Assembly: GCA_903916675.1 (NCBI GenBank)
Contig: CAIWXQ010000031.1
Location: 1-64,000, forward strand
DNA length: 64,000 nucleotides
Source of the DNA: an uncultured bacterium
GTDB taxonomy: Bacteria > Verrucomicrobiota > Kiritimatiellia > RFP12 > CAIWXQ01
Reading direction: 5' to 3'
In this document: positions 36,710 to 48,593 of the stretch, in pieces
How the letters are laid out: each line of letters opens with the position of its first letter
Position numbering within the stretch: the first letter of the stretch is position 1
Notes under the pieces: generated by a model
Seen by the model: the letters and a program-made list of their open reading frames with translations, nothing else
Told to the model about the DNA's origin: nothing
Databases searched by the model: none
Position numbers and translations under genes: made by a program

Positions 36710-37580
36710 ATGCACAAGTTCATTGCCAAAGCCGCGACGCTGATCGAAGCGCTGCCGTACATCCAGGACTTTAAGGGTGCCACGGTGGTCGTGAAGGTCG
36801 GCGGCAGTGTGATGGAGTCGAAGGAGGGCCTCGAGAGTCTGCTGACCGACGTGGCCTTCCTCTCCACCGTCGGCATGAAGACCGTGCTGGTGCATGGCGG
36901 CGGCAAGGCGATCTCGCGCGGCATGGAGCAAAGCGGCATCACGCCGAAGTTCGTGCAGGGGCTGCGCGTGACGTGCGACCGGACCATGCAGGTGGTCGAG
37001 CGCGTCCTCAAGCAGGAGGTCAACGCCGAGGTCGTGCGCATCCTGCAGTCGCGCAACTTGAACGCACGGCCGCTGCACGGCGATTGGATCCTCCGCGTGC
37101 GCCGCAAGAGCGGCAGGGACGCCCAGACCGGCGCCGCGCTGGACTGGGGTTTCGTCGGCGAACCGGTGTCGGTCGACACGCGTCCGGTGCAGGAGATGCT
37201 CGATGCCGGGCTGGTGCCTGTGGTCACGCCGCTGGGCGCGGACGCCGACGGGCAGATCTACAATGTGAACGCCGATTCGGCCGCGGCCGCGCTGGCCGCG
37301 GCCATGCGCGTGCGCAAGCTGGCGTTCATCTCGGATGTGCCGGGGTTGATGCGCAACGTGGACGACCCGTCCTCGCTGATCGCCACGCTTCGGGCGGGCG
37401 AGGTCGCGCAACTGAAGGCCGAGGGGATCGTCGGGGGCGGGATGCTGCCCAAGCTGGACAGCTGCGTGGATGCGATCCGGTCCGGGGTGGGCAAGGTGCA
37501 CCTCGTCGACGGCCGGATGCCGCATTCGCTGCTGCTGGAGATTTTTACGAAACAAGGAGTGGGAACGGAGATCATAGCTG

Positions 37581-37588
<8 letters not shown>
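36710..37588 (+). CDS. argB: Acetylglutamate kinase
   Basis: This 292-residue amino acid kinase phosphorylates N-acetylglutamate, the second step of arginine synthesis. It shows VVVKVGGSVME (about 27-37), VLVHGGGKAISRGM (about 63-76), the ligand site VPVVTPLG and NVNADSAAAALA (about 184-195), and LDSCVDAIRSGVGKVHLVDGR at the C-terminus. The length is typical. The gene overlaps argD by 8 bases, so the two are translationally coupled. Feedback inhibition by arginine, common in this family when an N-terminal helix is present, may apply since residues 1-20 form such a helix. Confidence 0.94.
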
Positions 37589-38798
<1,210 letters not shown>

Positions 38799-38811
38799 GG
38801 TTTGCGATCGG

Positions 38812-38831
38812 ATCGGTCCGGGCGGACCGAT
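38812..38831. promoter_or_regulatory. Perfect 9-bp palindrome upstream of argG
   Basis: ATCGGTCCG-GG-CGGACCGAT lies 27 bases before the argG start codon. The symmetry suits a dimeric repressor binding site or a small hairpin that overlaps the leader. It is not identifiable as an ArgR box, so the regulator is unknown. Confidence 0.4.
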
Positions 38832-38858
38832 ATTCCGCAGTCCGTTCAGGAGCATCGC

Positions 38859-40097
38859 ATGGCACTTTCCATTCACGATCTGAAGAAGGAAAAGGTTGGA
38901 ACCTGCGTCTCGGGCGGCTTGGACAGCCGTACCATCTCGAAGCGCCTCACGGAGGCCGGCGTCCCGGTGGTGGCGTTTGCGGCCGACCTCGGCCAGCCGG
39001 ACGAGACCGACATCAACGACATCCGCACGCGCATGGCGCCCTGCGGCGTGGACACCGTGATCGTGGACCTCAAGGCCGCCATGGCTGAGGCCTGCTGCGA
39101 GGTGCTCGAGGCACAGGCGATGTACGACGGTGGCTACTGGAACTCCACCGGCATTGCGCGCGCCGTCACGGTGCGCGGGCTGCTGCCCGAGATGCAGAAG
39201 CGCGGTTGCACGGTCCTGTCGCATGGCGCCACCGGCCGCGGCAATGACCAGATGCGCTTCGAGCGCTACACCAACGTACTGGCGCCGGACATGCGCGTCT
39301 ACGCACCCTGGCGCGACCCGGAACTGCTGCGGCAGTTTCCCGGCCGCACGCAGATGGCTGAATATCTGGCCGGCTTCGGCATTTCCGCGCCGGTGGGTGG
39401 CAAGAAGAAGTATTCCACAGACGCCAACCTCGCCGGGCTGTCGCATGAAGCCGAGGACCTCGAGAGCCTCGCGACAGCCATGACGATTGTGAACCCCACC
39501 ATGGGCGTGTGGCCCATGAAGGCGCCGGACAAGATCGAGGAGGTCGAGATCCGATTCGTGCGCGGCCGCGCCGTGGCGATCAACGGCCGGGACGTCACAC
39601 CCATCGAGGCCATGGTGCTGGCGAATGGCATCGGCGGACGCAACGGCGTGGGGATGAAGCACGCGCTGGAAAACCGCGTGGTCGGCACCAAGAGCCGCGG
39701 CGTGTACGAATCGCCCGGCATGGAGTTGCTCGGCGCTGCGCTGCGGTTCGTGTACCAGGCGGTCATGGACCGCCGCGCCACGCTGCTCTTTCAGCAGCTT
39801 TCGAAGCTGGTGGCGGACCAGATTTACGACGGACGTTACTTCGATCCTGCGACGCAGGCGGCGCGCGCCGCCATTGGCGTTTTCGCACAGCACGCCAGCG
39901 GCACGGTGCGGGTCGGGCTCTACAAGGGGAACGTGCTGTTCCTGTCGCAGACCGGCTGCCGGGCGTCGCTCTACAACGAGGCCGACTCCTCGATGGAAGC
40001 CAGTGCCGGGCTGAACCCGGTCAGTTCGCAGGGGTTTGCCGAGATCCAGAGTGTTGAGGCGCGGGCCATGGCGCGCGCCGGCCAGATCCGGTCTTGA
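38859..40097 (+). CDS. argG: Argininosuccinate synthase
   Basis: This 412-residue ATP-dependent ligase joins citrulline and aspartate. It contains the PP-loop SGGLDSRTIS (about 20-29), GLLPEM...SHGATGRGNDQMRF (about 108-130), and the C-terminal KSRGVYESPGMELL (about 272). The N-terminal motif differs from the usual AYSGGLDTS form and fits the less common sub-branch of ArgG. AGGAG precedes the ATG at 38859, inside a gap of 60 bases after argD. Fourth gene of the arg cluster. Confidence 0.92.
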   Translation: MALSIHDLKKEKVGTCVSGGLDSRTISKRLTEAGVPVVAFAADLGQPDETDINDIRTRMAPCGVDTVIVDLKAAMAEACCEVLEAQAMYDGGYWNSTGIARAVTVRGLLPEMQKRGCTVLSHGATGRGNDQMRFERYTNVLAPDMRVYAPWRDPELLRQFPGRTQMAEYLAGFGISAPVGGKKKYSTDANLAGLSHEAEDLESLATAMTIVNPTMGVWPMKAPDKIEEVEIRFVRGRAVAINGRDVTPIEAMVLANGIGGRNGVGMKHALENRVVGTKSRGVYESPGMELLGAALRFVYQAVMDRRATLLFQQLSKLVADQIYDGRYFDPATQAARAAIGVFAQHASGTVRVGLYKGNVLFLSQTGCRASLYNEADSSMEASAGLNPVSSQGFAEIQSVEARAMARAGQIRS

Positions 40098-40124
40098 ACC
40101 GGCGCTGCCGGCGGAGGAAAGAAT

Positions 40125-41006
40125 ATGAACCGCAGAACTGGCGCGCTTCGTTTTGTCCTGCTGGCCTGCCTGTTGGGCGTGGCCCGCACCGCCTGGGCTA
40201 TCTGGCCGTTCACTGCGGAAGAGGAGGCCCAGGCCGAGAAACTGGTGAGCCTGGGGAACACCCAGTTGCAGTCGGCGGACGAATTCTGGCGTGCCGGCAA
40301 CACGGCCAAGGCGGCGGAGTTGTATCAGGGCTCGGCTGAAACCTACCAGCAGGCCGAGAAGCTGCGTCCCAACCTCCAGAACGGCCTGATCCGGTTCCGG
40401 ATTTCCTACTGCGCCAACCAGGTTGCGCAGATTCAGAATGCCGCCCGCGAGAAGGCGGAGACCGAGGCCCGTGTGACAGTCACGCATCCGCCGGGGCTCT
40501 CCCGCGGCGCTGCGGCAGCACCGGACGATGTCACACGCGGAGCGAAGCTGACGCCCGAGGAACTGCAGCGGGAACTGGCCACGGCCCAGAAGCTGGTCGT
40601 TGGCGAACATCCGGAGGAGGCGCTGCCGGCGCTGGTCCGCGTGCTGCGCGCCGAACCGTCGAATCGCCGTGCTCTGCTGCTGATGGCTACCCTGCGTGTC
40701 CAGCAGGGGCGCTACGACGACGCCATTGTAACCATCGAGAGCCTGCGTGAAGCCGACGAGAGCGAAGCGGTCCTGCTGCTGGCCTCCGGCGCCTACTGCG
40801 GCGCAGGGCGCTTCTTCGATGCACTGCTGGCGCTCGACAAGGCGATCAAGAAGAATCCCGACTCCCCGCAGGCGCATCTCAACATGGCGTACCTCCTGCT
40901 GGAGATGTCCCCTGAGAAGCGCGCCGATGCAGACGCCTACTACAAGCGGGCGCTCAAGCTTGGCGTGCCGCGCGATGCGCTGCTGGAGAAGCGCCTGGGT
41001 CGCTAG
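40125..41006 (+). CDS. Secreted TPR-repeat protein
   Basis: This 293-residue protein has a signal peptide (LRFVLLACLLGVARTAWA) and helical repeats typical of TPR: WRAGNTAKAAELYQGSAETYQQAEKL near 60 and three more units from about 158 to 270 (VRVLRAEPSNRRALLLMATLRVQ, DSPQAHLNMAYLLLEM). It should be a periplasmic adaptor for protein-protein contacts. It follows argG on the same strand. Its 3' end overlaps the convergent histidine kinase by 53 bases, which is unusual. The partner is unknown. Confidence 0.7.
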   Translation: MNRRTGALRFVLLACLLGVARTAWAIWPFTAEEEAQAEKLVSLGNTQLQSADEFWRAGNTAKAAELYQGSAETYQQAEKLRPNLQNGLIRFRISYCANQVAQIQNAAREKAETEARVTVTHPPGLSRGAAAAPDDVTRGAKLTPEELQRELATAQKLVVGEHPEEALPALVRVLRAEPSNRRALLLMATLRVQQGRYDDAIVTIESLREADESEAVLLLASGAYCGAGRFFDALLALDKAIKKNPDSPQAHLNMAYLLLEMSPEKRADADAYYKRALKLGVPRDALLEKRLGR

Positions 41007-43092
41007 CGGCCAGCGCGCTGCGGATGGCGCCGTTCAGGTCTTCGCGCGTGAAGGGCTTGGCAAGGAAATGCTGGCTCGCATCCAGGATGCTGCGCAGAGC
41101 CAGCACATCGGCGGTGAACCCGGAGATGTAGACGCACGGCATGCCGGGGCGGATCTCCGCTAGGCGCCGGGAGAGTTCCTTCCCGTTCATTCCGGGCATG
41201 ATCACATCCATCAGCAGCAGGTGGATCGCGTCGGGATACTGCATGGCCATGCGTAATGCGGCTTCCGGATTCTCGGCGCACAAGACGCGATAGTTCAGCG
41301 ATTCCAGAAACAGGCAGGTGATATCGCGGACGGATTCATCGTCCTCTACCAGCAGGATGGTCTCGCCACCACCGTGCCCTTCGGCTGGCGGAACGTTCTC
41401 TTGCTCGGCGTCGCGTTCCTGGCTGAGACGGGGCCAGTAGATGGAAAAGCAGGTTCCCTGGTCGGCGCCCGTCTCGACCTCGATGTCGCCACCGTGTTGC
41501 TTGATGATTCCATGCACCGTGGCCATCCCCAGGCCGGTGCCTTTGCCAAGGCTCTTGGTGGTGAAAAATGGCTCGAAGACATGTTCCCGCGCTTCTGGCG
41601 GCATTCCGCAACCGGTGTCGCGGAACGTCAGCAGTACGTAGTCGCCGGGCGCAAGCGAATGGCGGGCGCTTTCAGCGCCAGCCAGCGTAACATTATTGGT
41701 TGTGATGGTGATGGAGCCTGCGCTGGTAATGGCATCTCGCGCGTTCGACGCCAGATTGATGAGTACGTGATCCACCTGATCAGTGTCCAGACAGACTCGC
41801 CAGAGATCGCTGCGAGGGTGCCAGATAATGGAGATGTTCTCGCCGACCAGGCGTTGCAGCAGGACAAGCGCGCCGGTGACGGCGGCATTGAGATCCAGAG
41901 GCTTCGGCGTGATCGTCTGCTTGCGGGCAAAGGCCAGAAGCTGACGGGTTAGGTTGGCCGCGCGGTTGGCGCCATCGACGATTTCGCGGACGCGCGCCTG
42001 CAGCGGATGCTCCGGGGGAAGTTTCTGGCGGCACAGGTCGGCGTTTCCTTGGATGGTCATGAGCAGGTTGTTGAAATCGTGCGCCACGCCCCCGGCGAGG
42101 CGTCCGACAGCCTCCATCTTCAGGGTTTGTCGGTGCTGTTCCACCATGCGGGTATTGGCCTGTTCCAGCAGTCGCCGCTCGGTGATGTCGCGAAAGTTGG
42201 TCACCACTGCCTGCACGGCCGGGTCATGCAGACAGTTGGAGCGCACGGTCTCGAGAATCTGCAGCGTGCCGTCTTTGCGCGGGTAGATGAATTCGTACAA
42301 CTGGACAGCGCCTCGCTGCTGTACGAACGCGGAAAAATCCCGTTCGAACTTCTCGCGATCTTCCGGCCTGGCGAATTCGAACCCTTTCCGCCCCATTCGT
42401 TCCTCAGGTGTGTACCCCGTGATGCGGAAGACGGCGGGCGAGTCGTAGAGGACCGTGCCGTCTGCTCCCAGCAGCACGAAAGCGTCGTAGCAATGTTCGA
42501 TCAGGGCGCGGAAACGCTTTTCATTCACCTGTAGTGCGGCGTCCATCTGCTGACGCTGCCAGATGCTTGTCAGCAAAGTGGCGAAGAACCGGAGCAGGGG
42601 AATTTCGTTGTCGGATGGCGTATGGCGCTGCCGCACCCAGTTGAGCCCGATGAAACCGACGCATTCGTCATTGATCAGCAACGGAATCGTCACCAGGCTC
42701 TTGATGTCCTGTGACAGGAGCAAGTCGCGCCGCGATCCCGGCGGCAGCGCAGCCACGTCCGTGGTTTCGATTGGGTCGCCGCGACGGTGGCGCGAGAGGC
42801 TGGACGCCAGCACGTCAAGCGGGATCGCCTGCAGACGGGCGATTTGCGAGGATATCCTCGGGGCGCACCATTCATGCACATTGGTGACGATTTGCCTGTC
42901 AAAATCGTAGTGGAACACACGCGCACGATCCGCGCCGACAAAGATCGCGAGTTTCTGCAGCGATTCGTGAATCGCGCTGTCGATGACGTCGGCCGGCAGA
43001 TCGATGAACATGGCCGCCATGGTCATCAGCAGTTCCTCCAGGGATGGCTGCCGGGGCTGGGCGGATGTCGAACGGGCCGTTTTGGGTTGCAT
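40954..43092 (-). CDS. Hybrid histidine kinase with GAF, PAS and receiver domains
   Basis: This 712-residue sensor kinase reads: an N-terminal GAF-like domain (about 55-190, FVGADRARVFHYDF, VTIPLLINDECVGFIGL), PAS (about 200-310, FVLLGADGTVLYDSPAV and PRKDGTLQILETV), HisKA with the phosphorylated His in GGVAHDFNNLL (about 337), HATPase (about 440-555, DTGCGMPPEAREHVFEPFF, GTGLGMATVHGIIKQHGG) and a C-terminal receiver (about 580-700, ILLVEDDESV, LLLMDVIMPGMNGKEL). No membrane segment is seen, so it is probably cytoplasmic. No response regulator is adjacent. The 3' end overlaps the TPR gene. Confidence 0.87.
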   Translation of the reverse strand: MQPKTARSTSAQPRQPSLEELLMTMAAMFIDLPADVIDSAIHESLQKLAIFVGADRARVFHYDFDRQIVTNVHEWCAPRISSQIARLQAIPLDVLASSLSRHRRGDPIETTDVAALPPGSRRDLLLSQDIKSLVTIPLLINDECVGFIGLNWVRQRHTPSDNEIPLLRFFATLLTSIWQRQQMDAALQVNEKRFRALIEHCYDAFVLLGADGTVLYDSPAVFRITGYTPEERMGRKGFEFARPEDREKFERDFSAFVQQRGAVQLYEFIYPRKDGTLQILETVRSNCLHDPAVQAVVTNFRDITERRLLEQANTRMVEQHRQTLKMEAVGRLAGGVAHDFNNLLMTIQGNADLCRQKLPPEHPLQARVREIVDGANRAANLTRQLLAFARKQTITPKPLDLNAAVTGALVLLQRLVGENISIIWHPRSDLWRVCLDTDQVDHVLINLASNARDAITSAGSITITTNNVTLAGAESARHSLAPGDYVLLTFRDTGCGMPPEAREHVFEPFFTTKSLGKGTGLGMATVHGIIKQHGGDIEVETGADQGTCFSIYWPRLSQERDAEQENVPPAEGHGGGETILLVEDDESVRDITCLFLESLNYRVLCAENPEAALRMAMQYPDAIHLLLMDVIMPGMNGKELSRRLAEIRPGMPCVYISGFTADVLALRSILDASQHFLAKPFTREDLNGAIRSALAASDPGASPAAHRAARQA

Positions 43093-43161
43093 GACGGAGT
43101 TCCAAGATAATGTGCGGCATTATCATTGGTTCGCCGTGCACCGTAAAGGAAAAGCGGCAGA

Positions 43162-43196
43162 CAAAAACCCCGCCGGCGAAAGACTCGCCGGCGGGC
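43162..43196 (-). terminator. Rho-independent terminator of gnd
   Basis: On the minus strand CCCGCCGGCGA-GTCTT-TCGCCGGCGGGG forms a strong GC stem of about 11 bp and is followed by TTTTTGT. It lies directly after the gnd stop, so it ends the gnd transcript before the upstream kinase gene. Confidence 0.8.
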
Positions 43197-43226
43197 ATCG
43201 GGAAGCGGCGTGTCGCGCCGTCCGGA

Positions 43227-44690
<1,464 letters not shown>

Positions 44691-44982
44691 TGTAATACTC
44701 GCTCCTTCATGTGGTTGCAGGAAACCAAGGAAAGATACCGTTGCCGCGGCGCGCCGTCAATGCGGCAGGAGGGGTTCAAGGTTCAGCGGTTGAGTAGGGC
44801 ACCGCGTCCTCGCGGCCGCCCCCTGCTGTTCCGCGGAATTTCATGGCAAAGTTCGGGGCGCACGATCTTGTGAACCGTTGAAGCGTGAACTTCCCTCTCT
44901 CAATTCTGCTTGAACCTCCACCTCCCGCCAATTATTGTCAGTTCTGCACCGGCAGCGGAACGCTCCGGTCAAGCAGGGGACC
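44691..44982. other. Intergenic gap between divergent gnd and methyltransferase
   Basis: No gene is seen. It holds words GGTTCAA, GGTTCAG, CGGTTGA at about 44776-44797 with a weak complementary partner TTGAACC near 44916, and a GC-rich fragment GTAGGGCACCGCGTCCTCGCGG. The promoters of both flanking genes must be here but are not certain. Confidence 0.4.
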
Positions 44983-45843
44983 ATGACTTCCGAAACGTAT
45001 GCATTGCTGGACAGCGGCATCGGCCGCAAGCTGGAGCGCTTCGGCCGCTTCGTGCTGGCGCGTCCCTGTGCGCAGGCCCTCTGGCAGCCGCAGCGGCCGG
45101 AGGCGGACTGGTCTGCGGCAGATGCCACCTTTGATCGCGAGGAGGGGCACCGCTGGCAGAACCGCGACCGCCTGCCGGAGCAGTGGAACATCGAGGTCGA
45201 GGGGGTTCGCTTCCGCCTTTCCGGCACCGACTTCGGCCATCTGGGGATCTTCCCGGAGCAGCGCGACGGCTGGCACTGGCTGCGCCAGACCCTGCGCCAG
45301 GCCGTGGCAAACCGCGCCGGCAGCAAGCCGCGCGTGCTGAACTTATTCGCCTACTCCGGCGGCTCCACGCTGGCTGCGGCCCTTGAGGGCGCGGAGGTCT
45401 GCCACCTCGACGCCTCTGCCGGCATGGTGCAGTGGGCGCGCGAAAACGCCGCGCTCAACAACCTCCAGGCCGCGCCGATCCGTTGGATCGTGGACGACGC
45501 CCACAAGTTCCTGGCGCGCGAGATCAAGCGCGGCCGGCGCTACGACGCCATCATTCTCGATCCGCCCTCCTTCGGCCGCGGCGCGCAGGGCGAAATCTAT
45601 AAGATCGAGCGCGACCTGCCGCGCACCCTCGAATTTTGCTGCAGTCTGCTGAGCGATACGCCGCTGCTGTTTCTCCTCAGTGCGCACACCCCCGGCATCA
45701 CCCCTACGGTGCTGCGCCACCTACTGCACGACGCCTTCGGTCAGCGCCCCGGCCGCCTGCAGGAGGGCGAAATGCTCCTGACCGGTGCCGAACCCGTCCG
45801 CCCTGTCCCCAACGGCTGCTTCGTGCGGTGGGCGGCGTGCTAG
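44983..45843 (+). CDS. Class I methyltransferase, RlmI/RlmK-like
   Basis: This 286-residue SAM-dependent methyltransferase has VLNLFAYSGGSTLAAALEGA (about 115-134) as motif I, LDASAGMVQWARENAALNN, and the catalytic DPPSFGRG (about 203). These fit the RlmI/RlmK class that methylates 23S rRNA at cytosine or guanine. The usual N-terminal PUA domain is absent, so the substrate is open. ATG at 44983 follows AGGGGA at normal spacing. pdxJ follows 80 bases downstream. Confidence 0.75.
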   Translation: MTSETYALLDSGIGRKLERFGRFVLARPCAQALWQPQRPEADWSAADATFDREEGHRWQNRDRLPEQWNIEVEGVRFRLSGTDFGHLGIFPEQRDGWHWLRQTLRQAVANRAGSKPRVLNLFAYSGGSTLAAALEGAEVCHLDASAGMVQWARENAALNNLQAAPIRWIVDDAHKFLAREIKRGRRYDAIILDPPSFGRGAQGEIYKIERDLPRTLEFCCSLLSDTPLLFLLSAHTPGITPTVLRHLLHDAFGQRPGRLQEGEMLLTGAEPVRPVPNGCFVRWAAC

Positions 45844-45923
45844 GCGGGTAAGTCTTCTGCTGAACCCGCCCCTGTGCGCATCGTTGCCGATGTCGTATAA
45901 TCAAAGGCAGCGAAAGGACTTTC

Positions 45924-46658
45924 ATGAGCCAGTTGCACCACATCCGCCTGGGCGTGAACATTGACCATGTCGCCACGTTGCGGCAGGCGCGCCGCACGGC
46001 GTACCCGAGCCTGGTCGAGGCCGCCGCCGCCTGCGAGCGCGGTGGCGCAGAGGGGATCACCATCCACCTGCGCGAGGACCGCCGCCACATTCAGGATGCC
46101 GACGTCTTTCTGCTGCGCCGCCACCTCCGCTCCCGCATGAACCTCGAGATGGCCAACCACCCGGACATTGTGGCCATTGCGCTGGAGGTCAAGCCGGAGG
46201 AGGTCTGCCTCGTGCCGGAGAAGCGCGCGGAGCTGACCACCGAGGGCGGGCTCGACGCGGCCGGACAGAAGCGCGAACTGGGCGCGACCTGTCGGGCGCT
46301 GCGCGAGCGCGGCATCGCGGTCAGCCTGTTCATCGACCCCGACCTGCGGCAAATCGAGGCCGCTGCGGAGCTGCAGGCGCCGTACATCGAGCTGCACACC
46401 GGCACCTACTGCGAGCGCACCGGCGCCGCGGCCGTGGTGGAATTGGAGCGCCTGCGCCAGGCTGCGGCGCACGCGCAGAAGCTCGGCATCCGGGTGAACG
46501 CCGGGCACGGCCTGACGCTGGATAACGTGGGTCCGATTTGCATGATTCCCGGACTCGATACGCTGAACATCGGTCACAGCATCGTCTGCCATGCGGTCTT
46601 TGTGGGGCTCGAAAACGCCACGCGGGCCATGGCGCAGAAACTGATCCATCCGGCATGA
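45924..46658 (+). CDS. pdxJ: Pyridoxine 5'-phosphate synthase
   Basis: This 244-residue TIM-barrel enzyme joins 1-deoxyxylulose 5-phosphate and 3-amino-2-oxopropyl phosphate to pyridoxine phosphate in the DXP-dependent vitamin B6 pathway. The start [30 protein letters not shown] (about 50), [26 protein letters not shown] (about 93-109), and HAGHGLT-like [10 protein letters not shown] (about 193) are visible. The last four bases overlap the start of nnr. Length is typical. Confidence 0.95.
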   Translation: MSQLHHIRLGVNIDHVATLRQARRTAYPSLVEAAAACERGGAEGITIHLREDRRHIQDADVFLLRRHLRSRMNLEMANHPDIVAIALEVKPEEVCLVPEKRAELTTEGGLDAAGQKRELGATCRALRERGIAVSLFIDPDLRQIEAAAELQAPYIELHTGTYCERTGAAAVVELERLRQAAAHAQKLGIRVNAGHGLTLDNVGPICMIPGLDTLNIGHSIVCHAVFVGLENATRAMAQKLIHPA

Positions 46659-48220
46659 ACTTTCTCTCCAGCGGGCAGATGCGGACGTGGGACCAGTGCT
46701 CCATTGCGCGCGGCATTCCCGGCCTGACGCTTATGAACCGCGCCGGCGCTGCCGTGGCAGGGGTCGTGGCGCGCGTGGCCGGGCTGCGCGGCGAGCGGTG
46801 CGTCCGGCTGCTAGCCGGCAGCGGCAACAACGGCGGCGACGCGTTTGTGGCTGCGCGATGTTTGCATGCGGACGGCTTCCGGACCGGGGTGCGGATGACC
46901 TGCGCGCCGGAGGCGCTGCGCGGCGACGCCCGTGCAGCCTGGGATCGGATGCGCGAGGCAGGCGTTCCCTTCCGTGTGCTTGCCGATGCCGCAGCTTGGC
47001 AGGCGGATGAGGCGGACGATCCGTTGCGCGGCGGCGTGCTGGTGGATGGCTTGCTCGGGACCGGCAGCGCCGGGGCGCCGCGCGGAACAGTGGCCGAAGC
47101 CATCCGCTGGATGCAACGTGCCGGCCGCCAGTGCCTTGTGGTGGCCATCGATCTTCCCTCCGGACTGAACGCCGACACGGGCGAGTCCTTTGATCCCGCG
47201 GTGCGCGCAGACATCACGGTTTCGCTGGGCGCGCCCAAGATCGGCTTTGCCAGCCCGCGCGCCTGGGAGTTTCTCGGGCATCTGGAAGTCGTGGATATCG
47301 GCCTGCCGGTGGATTTGTGTCCGGCTGCCGGCGCGACGCCGCTGCAGTTCATCGGCGCGCCGGATGTGGCTGGGATTCTGCCGCCGCGCGCGCGGTCAAG
47401 TCACAAGGGCGATTACGGGCATGTGCTAGTCATCGGCGGTTCGCGCGGCTTGAGCGGCGCGCCGGCGCTGGCTGCGCTGGGAGCGGTGCGCAGCGGCGCA
47501 GGGCTGGTTTCCGCGGCTGTCCCGGAAAACTGCCTGGCTGCGCTGGCCAGCCTGGCGCCGTCGGTCATGGCGCATCAGATTGCCGGCGAAGCCGGCGTGC
47601 TGACACCTGCCGCGCTGGCTGCCGGAATCCGGCCGCCAAAGGAGTTTACGGTCGTTCTGGCAGGCCCGGGGATGTCCGCCAACACCGCGACTGCGCAGAT
47701 TGTGGAGAGCCTGCTGCAGGATCCTCCGCCGCGCGGCCTGGTGCTGGATGCGGATGCGCTCAACGTGCTGGCTGGCCGCGTGGAACTGGTGCGGCGCGCG
47801 CCGGCTGTGATCCTCACGCCGCATCCGGGCGAGGCGGCGCGGCTCTTGGGGGCGACCGTGGCGGATGTGCAGGCTGACCGCTTGTGTGCGGCGCGCCTGC
47901 TGGCGGAGCGCAGCGGCGCAATCGTGGTGCTGAAGGGCGCAGGCACGCTGGTGGCAACGCCGTCGGGCGAGGTGCATCTGAACCTGACCGGGAATCCGGG
48001 GATGGCCACCGGCGGCACGGGCGACGTGCTGGCTGGCATGATTGCCGGGCTGTGGGCGCAGGGCGTGTCGCCGCTGGATGCGGCGCGTCTCGGCGTCTAC
48101 CTGCACGGTGTGGCAGGTGATCTGGCGGCCTGGCAGGGAAGCGAGGCCTCGCTGGCTGCCGGGGATCTGGGCTGTTTCGTCGGCCCGGCGTTTCGGTGGC
48201 TGGAGAGGCTGGCGGGTTGA
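46655..48220 (+). CDS. nnr: Bifunctional NAD(P)HX epimerase / dehydratase
   Basis: This 521-residue protein repairs hydrated NAD(P)H. The N-terminal YjeF_N/NnrE domain (about 1-210) has [17 protein letters not shown] (about 50). The C-terminal NnrD domain (about 245-520) has [20 protein letters not shown] (about 249), [14 protein letters not shown] (about 388) and the active-site loop [17 protein letters not shown] (about 446). ATG at 46655 overlaps the pdxJ stop (ATGA), so the two are coupled. The pdxJ-nnr pair is common. Confidence 0.93.
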   Translation: MNFLSSGQMRTWDQCSIARGIPGLTLMNRAGAAVAGVVARVAGLRGERCVRLLAGSGNNGGDAFVAARCLHADGFRTGVRMTCAPEALRGDARAAWDRMREAGVPFRVLADAAAWQADEADDPLRGGVLVDGLLGTGSAGAPRGTVAEAIRWMQRAGRQCLVVAIDLPSGLNADTGESFDPAVRADITVSLGAPKIGFASPRAWEFLGHLEVVDIGLPVDLCPAAGATPLQFIGAPDVAGILPPRARSSHKGDYGHVLVIGGSRGLSGAPALAALGAVRSGAGLVSAAVPENCLAALASLAPSVMAHQIAGEAGVLTPAALAAGIRPPKEFTVVLAGPGMSANTATAQIVESLLQDPPPRGLVLDADALNVLAGRVELVRRAPAVILTPHPGEAARLLGATVADVQADRLCAARLLAERSGAIVVLKGAGTLVATPSGEVHLNLTGNPGMATGGTGDVLAGMIAGLWAQGVSPLDAARLGVYLHGVAGDLAAWQGSEASLAAGDLGCFVGPAFRWLERLAG

Positions 48221-48283
48221 CGCTGCGCGCAGCGGCCAGTATCATCACCTGCCTACCACTGAACAGAACGGATCCCCGCGGTT

Positions 48284-48562
48284 ATGCCCACCTACGAATA
48301 CGAATGCACCAAGTGCGAGCACCGGTTCGAGACGTTCCAGAGCATGCGCGATGCGCCGCTGAAGAAGTGTCCGAAGTGCAGCGGCAAGGTCAAACGGCTG
48401 CTGGGAACTGGCGCGGGGATTATCTTCAAGGGGCAGGGGTTCTACCAGACCGACTACCGGAGTTCCTCCTACAAATCGGCGGCCAGTGCCGACAGCGCCT
48501 CTTCCTCCACGAAGTCGTCCCCGCCGGCCAACACGAAGCCGTCTCCGCCGGCCAAAAAGTAA
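48284..48562 (+). CDS. FmdB-type zinc ribbon protein (copy B)
   Basis: This 92-residue protein starts with MPTYEYECTKCEHRFE and has two CxxC pairs (CTKC, CPKC), then GTGAGIIFKGQGFYQTDYR and a Ser/Lys/Pro-rich tail. FmdB-type proteins are thought to be small regulators or assembly factors; the role here is unknown. It lies between nnr and a secreted protein. The paralogue at 18728 differs in having a longer spacer before its first CxxC. Confidence 0.82.
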   Translation: MPTYEYECTKCEHRFETFQSMRDAPLKKCPKCSGKVKRLLGTGAGIIFKGQGFYQTDYRSSSYKSAASADSASSSTKSSPPANTKPSPPAKK

Positions 48563-48593
48563 TCTTGGCCCTGCATGGAATTCGCTCCGAACC

